64,000 nt of DNA from Kribbella sp. ALI-6-A (GTDB lineage: Bacteria; Actinomycetota; Actinomycetes; Propionibacteriales; Kribbellaceae): contig NZ_MTQN01000012.1 of the NCBI RefSeq assembly GCF_001984195.1, positions 1,674,001-1,738,000 on the forward strand, in the 5' to 3' direction. Shown here piece by piece: positions 24,927 through 32,347 of this stretch. Made by a program: the position numbers and the translations under genes. Position 1 is the stretch's first letter. Each line of letters opens with the position of its first letter. The notes beneath the pieces are model-generated. The model was not told the origin of the DNA. It saw only the letters and a program-made list of their open reading frames with translations, and made no database searches.

Positions 24927-26006
24927 CTAGCTCTGACGGGTGATCGGACCCTGAGTGCTCAGCTCGGCCGAACGGCGCGCTCGACGGGCTCGACGGGCGG
25001 GATCGAGGGTCCTGACCGCGGTCGCACGGTGCGCTCGGGCGAACGTCGTGCGCACCCGCTCGGTCACCTCGACCGGATCGTCGAGATCGGCCCAGGAGAT
25101 CCAGCAGTAGCCGGCCGGCGACGGATCGACGGGCAGACCTGGCCGCGGGACACCGAACGCTCGGTCGGCCGCCTCGGCGAGATAGGCGGCGAGCGCGGGC
25201 GCGCCCTCGTCGGCCGCATCGGTCCAGTACGGGCGGTACGGCTCGAACTCGACGACGGTCCGCTCGGCGGGAAACCACAACGAACAGCCGAGCTGGTCCG
25301 CGTCGACGCCGGGCGGCGGGGACGAGGACGGCATGGGCAGCCCCGCGTCGGCCAGAATCACGCGCAGCCGGGACTCGGCGACCGACGCCGACTCAGACGT
25401 CGCCCGAGTCACGATGCTCCGAGCCCGTTCGGCCCCCTCGATCAGATGCTCGGTGGCTTTCCGCAAAGCGGCCGTCGTAGTGAGCCCCGAGTACAGGCTG
25501 GCATCCGCAACAGCCTGCGCAGGCGCGGGTGGACAGGTCGCCGCCACCTCGGCGACCGTGCGCGGAGGCGACGTCAGGCGCACCCCGTTCCACGCCACGA
25601 CGCCAGGTCCCACAGGGCTCCGCACATGCCGTACGACGTCCGGCTTCGCCACCACCCGCCCGCGCAGCACCCCGGGAATCTCCTCGGGAGCCGCGAGGGT
25701 GAGATGCACCTCGGACAGGTCGAGCCCCCACAGCGGAAGCCCGTGCAGGGCCGCCGCCGACTGGTGGCTGGCGATCCGGCCCGAGGACTCGCGCAGCAGC
25801 TGGAACGTCCGGCGTACGTGCAGGGTCTCGTCGGTGACCAGGGTCAGATCGCGAAAGGCGGCGTACCGGCCGGGGCGGATCCGGCGCCAGCCGCCGGTGC
25901 TGAGCAGGGTGTCGATGTCGGGATCGGTGTAGCCGCAGGCGCGGGCGTCGGCGCGGGTGAAGACGCCGCCGCGGATCGCGCGCAGCACGCTGAGGGTTGG
26001 GTTCAC
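24927..26006 (-). CDS. AbiEi-like winged-helix / DUF559-like protein
   Basis: A 359-residue protein. The N-terminal 60 residues (GVFTRADARACGYTDPDIDTLLSTGGWRRIRPGRYAA) match the AbiEi antitoxin-type winged helix, followed by the usual ASHQSAAALHGLPLW segment. The C-terminus (ESRLRVILADAGLPMP and ERTVVEFE) recalls the DUF559/Vsr-like nuclease fold, but the catalytic lysine region is degraded (EPYRPYW). No AbiEii toxin is adjacent, so it is an orphan, as is very common in actinobacteria. The GTG start follows GAGGT. Confidence 0.7.
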   Translation of the reverse strand: MNPTLSVLRAIRGGVFTRADARACGYTDPDIDTLLSTGGWRRIRPGRYAAFRDLTLVTDETLHVRRTFQLLRESSGRIASHQSAAALHGLPLWGLDLSEVHLTLAAPEEIPGVLRGRVVAKPDVVRHVRSPVGPGVVAWNGVRLTSPPRTVAEVAATCPPAPAQAVADASLYSGLTTTAALRKATEHLIEGAERARSIVTRATSESASVAESRLRVILADAGLPMPSSSPPPGVDADQLGCSLWFPAERTVVEFEPYRPYWTDAADEGAPALAAYLAEAADRAFGVPRPGLPVDPSPAGYCWISWADLDDPVEVTERVRTTFARAHRATAVRTLDPARRARRARRSAELSTQGPITRQS

Positions 26007-26095
26007 ACCTCAGAAGATGCCGCGATCACCACCACCGGCGAGCACCTCGTCGTGAGCCTGTGGACGACCCTGGAAAAGGGCATAAAAAAGGCCCG

Positions 26096-26545
26096 TCATG
26101 TCTCTATGACGAGCTCGGCGCGGGTTGGTACCCAGGGTTGCCACAGCAGGGGCATGTTGGCCTCGGACGGCGTCCGGTTGCCCTTCCGCTCGTTGCAGGC
26201 GGCATGGGCGGCGACCGCGTTCAGCCACTCCGTGCGGCCGCCTCTGGACCTGGGTTGGACGTGGTCCATGGTGTCGGCGTTGTCCAGTCCGCAGTAGGCA
26301 CACCGGAACCTGTCCCGCCGCAGCACGCCGTGCTTGCTGTACTTCATCCGGCCGGCCGCGTACCGCCAGTGGGTGACGACGTAGCGCACCAGCCGGAGCA
26401 CCCGTGGCACTGGAAAGGGCCCGATGGTCCGTTCGCCGTGCGCCTCTTCGACCACCGCGACCTCACGGACCAGCATCCGGATGGCGTGCTGGATCGAGAC
26501 GGTGTGCAGCGGCTCGTACGACGCGTTCAGGACGATGACGCTCAT
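26096..26545 (-). CDS. HNH endonuclease
   Basis: A 149-residue protein. The N-terminus VIVLNASYEPLHTVSIQHAI is typical of the small stand-alone HNH nucleases of actinobacteria. The zinc and catalytic motif is CAYCG, then DHVQPRSRGG, then NAVAAHAACNERKGNRTP. It probably nicks or cuts DNA, but its biological role is unknown; no phage, intron or restriction gene surrounds it. The ATG is preceded by GGAGGCACC. Confidence 0.88.
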   Translation of the reverse strand: MSVIVLNASYEPLHTVSIQHAIRMLVREVAVVEEAHGERTIGPFPVPRVLRLVRYVVTHWRYAAGRMKYSKHGVLRRDRFRCAYCGLDNADTMDHVQPRSRGGRTEWLNAVAAHAACNERKGNRTPSEANMPLLWQPWVPTRAELVIET

Positions 26546-26690
26546 CCGGTGCCTCCTTTCCGGCCGTAGCTGGGAACCACGGCGGTACGACGCAGGGTCT
26601 CAAGCATCCGTGGCCGGTACGTGAACGGTCAACGGATTTCGCCAGACGGTCACGTGCCGCAACGGCTGCGTGATCGGCGAAGATGTGCCT

Positions 26691-27098
26691 ATGGAATTGA
26701 ACAATCTGCTGAGTGGTCCACCCGAGACCCTACTCCCCGAGGACCCGGCCGCGGCGGAACTCGCCGCCGGGCTGCCGGCGGTGGAGGCGGCCGCCAGGTT
26801 CCCGACCTCCTCGCTGGCCTGGTCCGAACTGGCCGAGGAGGCGTTCGCCGGCGGCCGGACGATCGAGGCCTACGCGTACGCCCGGACCGGTTACCACCGC
26901 GGGCTCGACCTGCTGCGCCGCAACGGCTGGAAGGGCCACGGCCCGGTCCCGTGGGAGCACGAGCCGAACCGCGGCTTCCTGCGCTGCCTGGCGGTGCTGG
27001 GCAAGGCAGCGGCCGCCATCGACGAGAAGGACGAGGCCGAACGCTGCGCCACCTTCCTGCGCGACTCGTCGCCCACCGCGGCCGACGTCCTGAGCTGA
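26691..27098 (+). CDS. DUF3151 family protein
   Basis: A 135-residue protein with NNLLSGPPETLLPEDPAA at the start and the helical core FPTSSLAWSELAEEAFAGG, AYAYARTGYHRGLDLLRRNGWKGHGPVPWEH. This matches a conserved actinobacterial family of unknown function. The ATG at 26691 gives the family-typical start; a GTG at 26670 is possible. It is followed directly by three back-to-back hairpins. Confidence 0.8.
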   Translation: MELNNLLSGPPETLLPEDPAAAELAAGLPAVEAAARFPTSSLAWSELAEEAFAGGRTIEAYAYARTGYHRGLDLLRRNGWKGHGPVPWEHEPNRGFLRCLAVLGKAAAAIDEKDEAERCATFLRDSSPTAADVLS

Positions 27099-27106
27099 CT
27101 CCTCCG

Positions 27107-27199
27107 GGTGCATTTGGTGGGTGAACCCGCCAAATGCACCGTTGGCCCACCGGAATTCGACGGGCCAACGGGCCATTTCATGGGTTGACCCACGAAATG
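27107..27199. repeat. Three consecutive hairpins, two of one design
   Basis: Hairpin 1 spans 27107-27140 (16-bp stem, one mismatch, 2-nt loop). Hairpin 2 spans 27140-27170 (CGTTGGCCC with GGGCCAACG, 13-nt loop). Hairpin 3 spans 27174-27199 (12-bp stem, one mismatch, 2-nt loop). Hairpins 1 and 3 share the plan CATTT-nn-TGGGT, 2-nt loop, ACCC, AAATG. The first may end transcription of the DUF3151 gene, but a triple array goes beyond a simple terminator. Confidence 0.6.
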
Positions 27200-27237
27200 C
27201 GTTGTGGGCCGGGGGTCGGAGGGACAGGATCTGCGGG

Positions 27238-27975
27238 GTGACCAGCCCTTACGACCAGTCCGGGTACCGGGTCGGCTTCGACTGGAGCCCGGCCGGCGCC
27301 ACGGCGGTTCCCGGTGCCCTGGTCGCGGTCGTCGACGTCCTCTCGTTCACCACCTCGGTGACGGTCGCCGCCGACCGCGGCATCACGGTTCTGCCCTACC
27401 GCTGGCGCGACAGCACAGCCCGCCAGTACGCCGAACAGCACGCCGCCGCGCTCGCCGTCGGCCGGTCCGAGGCGGGCCCGGACGGCATCAGTCTGTCCCC
27501 GGCCACCATCCGTCAGGCCCGCGACGTCGAGCGACTGGTCCTGCCGTCGCCCAACGGCTCCACCATCTCCCAGCAACTCGCCGACAGCGGCTCCACGGTC
27601 CTGGCCGTCTCCCTCCGCAACTACCAAGCAGCCGCGCAGTGGGCAGCAACACGAAACACCACCGTCGTGGCGATTGCTGCCGGCGAACGCTGGCCCGACG
27701 GCTCACTGCGCCCTGCGGTAGAAGATCTCTGGGGTGCCGGCGCGTTCATCGCAGCCCTTCAGGACCTCAGCGTCGGCCCGCTCTCACCGGAAGCCCGGGC
27801 CGCCGCGGCGGCGTACCGGGAGGTGGCGGGGGAGTTGCCGGAGCTGCTGAAGGAGTCTGCTGGTGGGCGGGAGCTGATCCAGTACGGCTACCCGCAGGAC
27901 GTGGCGATCGCCGCGGAGGTCGGCAGTAGCCGGTCGGTGCCGATCCTGCGCGCTGGTGCGTTCGCGGTACACTGA
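27238..27975 (+). CDS. 2-phosphosulfolactate phosphatase (ComB) family protein
   Basis: A 245-residue protein of the ComB family, whose founding member removes phosphate from 2-phosphosulfolactate. AVVDVLSFTTSVTVAADRG is the conserved start with a metal-binding aspartate, LPSPNGSTIS is the next block, and VVAIAAGERWPDGSLRPAVEDLWGAGAFIAAL carries the acidic residues of the active site. Coenzyme M synthesis is not expected in this organism, so the physiological substrate is uncertain. The GTG start follows a weak GGAGGGA. Confidence 0.82.
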   Translation: MTSPYDQSGYRVGFDWSPAGATAVPGALVAVVDVLSFTTSVTVAADRGITVLPYRWRDSTARQYAEQHAAALAVGRSEAGPDGISLSPATIRQARDVERLVLPSPNGSTISQQLADSGSTVLAVSLRNYQAAAQWAATRNTTVVAIAAGERWPDGSLRPAVEDLWGAGAFIAALQDLSVGPLSPEARAAAAAYREVAGELPELLKESAGGRELIQYGYPQDVAIAAEVGSSRSVPILRAGAFAVH

Positions 27976-28140
27976 TGCCGATACAGACACCTCGATGTTC
28001 TGCCCGGTGACAGAGCCGGCAGGCGGCGTGCGTCCCCGCTTCCTGCCGAAAATGGACGGTTGTTGGCGGCACTGACGGACCGATGAAGCTGGACGCCCAC
28101 GGTCAGATCACCGCCCCACCGGGTAGCGAAAGGCATTGCC

Positions 28141-29337
28141 GTGCCGGCACTCACCGGACGGATCAGCACGCCCCGCACCAGCTACGGCAGCGTCCTCGCG
28201 ACGCCGGGAGCGTGGAAGTTCTTCCTCGCATCGGTTCCAGCGCGCATCGGCATCGCGATGACCGGCCTCGGCATCGTCTGGCTGGTGCACGGCTCCACCG
28301 GCTCGTACGCCGTGGCCGGCACCGTCACCGGTGGCTTCGCGGTCGCCGAAGCCCTGGCCGGACCGCAGGTCGCTCGCCTGATCGACCGCTACGGCCAGAC
28401 CCGCATGCTGCCGATCATCCTGCTGCTCCATGCCGCCGCAGTGGCCCTGCTGATCACCCTCACCACTACTAACCAAACCCAGTGGCAGCTGGTCCTGGCC
28501 GGCGTGCTCGCCGGAGGCACGCTGCCCCAAGTAGGAGCGCAGACCTCCGCCCGCTGGGCCCATGCCCTTCGTGGTCGGCCAGGACTGTCCACTGCGTTCG
28601 CCCTGGAAGCCCTGAGCACCGGCGTCGCCTTCATGGTCGGCCCAGCACTCATCGGCACAGTCAGCTCGCTGACCAGCCCAGTAGCCGGCTCAGCTCTGGC
28701 CACCAGTCTCCTGATCGCAGGCGGCCTGGCCCTGGCAGTTCAACGCAGTACGGCGCCGCCGCCCGCCTCGGCCGATCGCCGGGAGAGCTCGGCGCGTCTG
28801 CTCACCCGCGGCTTCCTCATACTGGTTGCCACCACGATCGGCATCGGCCTGTTCTTCGGCAGCATGCAGGTCTCGGTCACGGCCTTCGCGGTCGACAGCG
28901 GCAGCCCCTCGCTGGCCGGACCGCTCTACGCGATCACCAGCCTGGTCAGCCTCTTCGCCGGATTCGCCTACGGGGCGAGGCATTGGCCGATGCGGCCGTC
29001 GAAGCAGTTCGTCCTGGCCCTGGCTGCTCTGACCATCAGCACGATCCCGCTGCTGCTGGTGAACTCCCCACTGGCGCTCGGACTCGCGCTGGCCCTTCCA
29101 GGCTTGGCGATCGCTCCCATCCAAACCCTGTCGGCCGTTCTCGCCGAGTCGGAGGTCGCACCCACGGTCCTCACGCAGGCCTTCACCTGGCTCAACTCCG
29201 GCAGCGCCGCCGGCGTCGCCCTCGGCGCAGCCTTCGCGGGCCGCGCGGTCGACGGCCACTCGGCCCAGTACGGCTTCGCGATCGCCCTGCTGGCCACCGC
29301 GACCGCCATGGCAGTCGCGCTGTTCCGTCAGCGGTAG
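28141..29337 (+). CDS. MFS transporter
   Basis: A 398-residue membrane protein with about 12 hydrophobic segments, of the drug/sugar exporter branch of the major facilitator superfamily. Visible helices include FLASVPARIGIAMTGLGIVWLV and AAAVALLITLTTT, with LIDRYGQTRMLPIILLLHA as the loop between helices 2 and 3. Small molecules are the likely cargo; none can be named. The GTG start has a GAAAGG site. Its last 10 bp overlap the convergent AraC-type gene. Confidence 0.85.
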   Translation: MPALTGRISTPRTSYGSVLATPGAWKFFLASVPARIGIAMTGLGIVWLVHGSTGSYAVAGTVTGGFAVAEALAGPQVARLIDRYGQTRMLPIILLLHAAAVALLITLTTTNQTQWQLVLAGVLAGGTLPQVGAQTSARWAHALRGRPGLSTAFALEALSTGVAFMVGPALIGTVSSLTSPVAGSALATSLLIAGGLALAVQRSTAPPPASADRRESSARLLTRGFLILVATTIGIGLFFGSMQVSVTAFAVDSGSPSLAGPLYAITSLVSLFAGFAYGARHWPMRPSKQFVLALAALTISTIPLLLVNSPLALGLALALPGLAIAPIQTLSAVLAESEVAPTVLTQAFTWLNSGSAAGVALGAAFAGRAVDGHSAQYGFAIALLATATAMAVALFRQR

Positions 29338-30146
29338 GTGATCTGGCGTTCGGCAGCGGTGCGGGCGGCGTAGTCGCTCGGGGTGAGGCCGATCTGGTCC
29401 TTGAACTCGCGGGCGAAGTGGGCCTGGTCGAAGTAGCCGAGGGCAACGGCAAGGTCTGCGAGCTCGGTCACTTTGCCGCGGGCCAGGAGTTCGGCGCCGT
29501 CGTGCAGGCGGTAGCGGCGCAGGACCCACTTCGGGCCGACCCCGACGTAGCGGCGGAAAAGGCGTTGCAGCGTGCGGATCGGTACGCCGAACCGCTCGGT
29601 GAGCTGGTCCACCCGGGTCACCGAGCGGTCCTCGGCCATCGCCGCGACGATCCGCCGGACCAGCTCGTACGACGGGTCGTCGGCGACCAGGTGGTCGGCC
29701 AGGTAGGCCTCGACCACCGCGCGCCGCCGTACGTCGGACTCCTCGGCGAAGACCAGGTCGGCCAGCCGGTCGGCGTCGGGGAAGACCTCGGTCAACGGCA
29801 GCACCTGGTCGCGGAACGACGCCACGTCGCGGCCGGTCACCGCGCCGAAGCCGCCGGCCCAGAACTTGATCCCGAAGACCCGGCCGCGGCCGACCAGTCC
29901 ACGTTCGAACTTGCGCGTGCAGACGCCGTTCAGGAACGCGCCGCCGGGCTGCTCGAAGGTCACGTTCACGCTCGGGTACGGCAGCACTTCGGCGACGTAC
30001 GGCTCGGCCAGGTCCCACTCGACGATCCAGTACCACTCCACGAACCGGCCGGCCGCCGGTCCGGGCGCGAGCCGGCTCAGGCTGCGGTGCCGGGCCTGCT
30101 CCTGCGGGTGCAGGATGCCCTTCTCGCTGTCCGGCGGCTGGGTCAC
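29328..30146 (-). CDS. AraC family transcriptional regulator
   Basis: A 272-residue regulator. Residues about 15-150 resemble the N-terminal domain of the DUF6597 type (FVEWYWIVEWDL, LPYPSVNVTFEQPG, GRVFGIKFWAGGFGA). The two helix-turn-helix units are at the C-terminus: VDQLTERFGVPIRTLQRLFRRYVGVGPKWVLRRYRL and ELADLAVALGYFDQAHFAREFKDQIGLTPSDY. The GTG start at 30146 is assigned because the protein similarity begins there; the open frame further upstream crosses other genes. It is divergent from the VOC protein gene. Confidence 0.85.
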   Translation of the reverse strand: MTQPPDSEKGILHPQEQARHRSLSRLAPGPAAGRFVEWYWIVEWDLAEPYVAEVLPYPSVNVTFEQPGGAFLNGVCTRKFERGLVGRGRVFGIKFWAGGFGAVTGRDVASFRDQVLPLTEVFPDADRLADLVFAEESDVRRRAVVEAYLADHLVADDPSYELVRRIVAAMAEDRSVTRVDQLTERFGVPIRTLQRLFRRYVGVGPKWVLRRYRLHDGAELLARGKVTELADLAVALGYFDQAHFAREFKDQIGLTPSDYAARTAAERQITYR

Positions 30147-30203
30147 GGTGCCTGTCGCTTTCTTCCAAGACCCGGCGGGCCGGTCCGGCGTTGACTGTTC
30201 GGC

Positions 30204-30701
30204 ATGACGACGAACACGGTAAACCCCATCCCCGACGGTTATCACTCGCTCACCCCGTACCTGGCCGTGGCCGACGGGCCAAAGGCGATCGAGTTCTACA
30301 CCCAGGTGTTCGGCGCCGAGCTGGTCAGCCGGCAGGACATGCCCGACGGCCGGCTCGGGCAGGCGGAACTGCGGTTCGGCAACTCGATGCTGCAGCTCAG
30401 CGACCAGATGCCGCAGATCGGCCTGCGGGCCCCGAACGGCGAGTGGGTGCACTCGTCGCTGGTGCACTACGTGCCCGACGTCGACGCCACGTTCGCGAAG
30501 GCGATCGAGTACGGCGCCCGGCAGGTCGAGCCGGTCTCGACGTTCATGACCGGCGACCGCTACGGCACGGTGATCGACCCGTTCGGGCACCGCTGGGCGA
30601 TCCTGACCAAGGTCGAGGACGTCTCCCGTGAGGAGGCCGACCGACGGGTCAAGGAATGGCTGGCGTCGAACCCGGAGGGCACAGGCGCGACGGAGGCCTG
30701 A
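30204..30701 (+). CDS. VOC (glyoxalase/PhnB-like) family protein
   Basis: A 165-residue vicinal-oxygen-chelate protein with the PhnB-type N-terminus YHSLTPYLAVADGPKAIEFYTQVFGAEL and the second half SLVHYVPDVDATFAKAIEYGA and GTVIDPFGHRWAILT. Such proteins bind a metal or small ligands and include isomerases and resistance proteins; the substrate is unknown. Divergence from the AraC-type gene makes regulation by it plausible. Confidence 0.85.
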   Translation: MTTNTVNPIPDGYHSLTPYLAVADGPKAIEFYTQVFGAELVSRQDMPDGRLGQAELRFGNSMLQLSDQMPQIGLRAPNGEWVHSSLVHYVPDVDATFAKAIEYGARQVEPVSTFMTGDRYGTVIDPFGHRWAILTKVEDVSREEADRRVKEWLASNPEGTGATEA

Positions 30702-30727
30702 GGCAAGGACCGCGGTCAGGGCACAAG

Positions 30728-30773
30728 GAAGCGGCCCGCCGGAACCGTCCCCTGCGGCAGTTTCGGCGGGCCG
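30728..30773. terminator. Hairpin terminator after the VOC gene
   Basis: AGCGGCCCGCCG pairs with CGGCGGGCCGCT at the two ends of this region, and GGAAC with GTTTC-type pairing extends it inward. Confidence 0.7.
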
Positions 30774-31004
30774 CTGACTAAGAGTGTGCACGTGATCACG
30801 GAAAATGGCAACCCCGTACGGGCGACCGAGGTCACCTGGACGCACCCCCATCGCGGCCCCCGGGTCCGGTAGGCTTCGGTCGTAAGAGCCTGGAACGCAC
30901 GCCGGATGAATGTTCGGTGAACGCGTCCGGGCTTCACCGTTTCCAGCGGCCGGCCACGCAAGGCGAACAGGCCTTCGGCCGACGCGTTGAAGAGGAGGGC
31001 TGAG
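30774..31004. other. purA leader region
   Basis: About 230 bp between the VOC terminator and purA. No gene, riboswitch or convincing -35/-10 pair was recognised. A GAGGAGGGCTGAG ribosome site lies directly before the purA ATG. Confidence 0.4.
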
Positions 31005-32297
31005 ATGCCCGCAATCGTGCTCGTCGGCGCCCAGTGGGGCGATGAGGGCAAAGGCAAGGCAACCGATCTGCTCGGCAACACCGGGACCGCGATCGACTAC
31101 GTGGTGAAGTTCAACGGCGGCAACAACGCCGGCCACACGGTCGTGATCGGCAGCGAGAAGTACGCGCTGCACCTGCTGCCGAGCGGGATCCTGACGCCGG
31201 GGGTCACCCCGGTGATCGGCAACGGCGTGGTGGTCGACCTGAGCGTGCTGTTCGAGGAGCTGGACGCGCTGCAGGCCCGCGGCGTCGACACCAGCCGGCT
31301 CGTGGTCAGCGCGAACGCGCACGTCATCCCGCCGTACAACCGGACCCTGGACAAGGTGGCCGAGCGGTTCCTCGGCAGCCGCAAGATCGGCACCACCGGG
31401 CGCGGCATCGGCCCGACGTACGCCGACAAGATGAACCGGATCGGCATCCGGATCCAGGACCTGTACGACGAGAAGATCCTCGAGCAGAAGGTCACCGGCG
31501 CGCTGGAGCAGAAGAACCAGCTGCTGGTGAAGATCTACAACCGCCGGGCGGTGGAGATCTCCGAGGTGGTCGACGAGCTGCTCGGCTACGCCGACCGCCT
31601 GCGCCCGATGGTCGCCGACACGAGTCTGCTGCTCGGCAAGGCACTCGACGCCGGCAAGACCGTGCTGATGGAGGCCGGCCAGGCGACGCTGCTCGACGTC
31701 GACCACGGCACCTACCCGTTCGTCACGTCGTCGAACGCGATCTCGGCCGGCGCCTGCACCGGAGCCGGGATCCCGCCGACCCGGATCGACCGGGTGATGG
31801 CGGTCGTCAAGGCCTACACGACCCGGGTCGGCGAAGGGCCGTTCCCGACCGAGCTGCTCGACGCGGACGGCGAATGGCTGCGCCAGCAGGGCTTCGAGTT
31901 CGGTACGACGACCGGCCGGCCGCGGCGCTGTGGCTGGTACGACGCGGTGATCGCGCGGTACGCGGCCCGGGTCAACGGCGTCACCGACTTCGTGCTCACC
32001 AAGCTGGACACGCTGACCGGGCGGGAGAAGATCCCGGTCTGCGTCGCCTACGACGTGAACGGTGTCCGGCACGACGAGATGCCGATGACGCAGACCGACT
32101 TCCACCACGCGACGCCGGTCTACGAGGAGCTGGACGGCTGGGACGAGGACATCACCGGCTGCCGCAGCTTCGACGACCTGCCGAAGAACGCGCAGACCTA
32201 CGTCCGCACGGTCGAGGCGATGAGTGGCGCGCCGATCTCGGCCGTCGGTGTCGGCCCGGAGCGCTCGCAGATCCTGATCCTGGACAACCGGATCTGA
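31005..32297 (+). CDS. purA: Adenylosuccinate synthetase
   Basis: A 430-residue enzyme that joins IMP and aspartate using GTP to make adenylosuccinate, the first committed step to [17 protein letters not shown] is the P-loop with the catalytic aspartate, NNAGHTVV holds the catalytic histidine, [14 protein letters not shown] is the IMP-binding loop, and [13 protein letters not shown] is the aspartate-binding loop. Length and order of motifs are standard. The ATG at 31005 is set by the strong ribosome site; an in-frame ATG at 30987 lacks one. The gene stands alone and ends in a hairpin. Confidence 0.97.
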   Translation: MPAIVLVGAQWGDEGKGKATDLLGNTGTAIDYVVKFNGGNNAGHTVVIGSEKYALHLLPSGILTPGVTPVIGNGVVVDLSVLFEELDALQARGVDTSRLVVSANAHVIPPYNRTLDKVAERFLGSRKIGTTGRGIGPTYADKMNRIGIRIQDLYDEKILEQKVTGALEQKNQLLVKIYNRRAVEISEVVDELLGYADRLRPMVADTSLLLGKALDAGKTVLMEAGQATLLDVDHGTYPFVTSSNAISAGACTGAGIPPTRIDRVMAVVKAYTTRVGEGPFPTELLDADGEWLRQQGFEFGTTTGRPRRCGWYDAVIARYAARVNGVTDFVLTKLDTLTGREKIPVCVAYDVNGVRHDEMPMTQTDFHHATPVYEELDGWDEDITGCRSFDDLPKNAQTYVRTVEAMSGAPISAVGVGPERSQILILDNRI

Positions 32298-32304
32298 TCG
32301 GAGC

Positions 32305-32337
32305 CGGCCGGCGCACCGCAGTCAGGTGCGCCGGCCG
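32305..32337. terminator. Bidirectional terminator between purA and the kinase gene
   Basis: CGGCCGGCGCACC and GGTGCGCCGGCCG form a perfect 13-bp stem with a 7-nt loop; the two genes converge on it. Confidence 0.8.
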
Positions 32338-32347
32338 CAGCGTTCGG

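Noticed and set aside
29328-32108. A 926-codon minus-strand frame that would extend the AraC-type gene through purA
   Set aside because: Only the last 272 codons match an AraC regulator; the rest is antisense to purA and the VOC gene.
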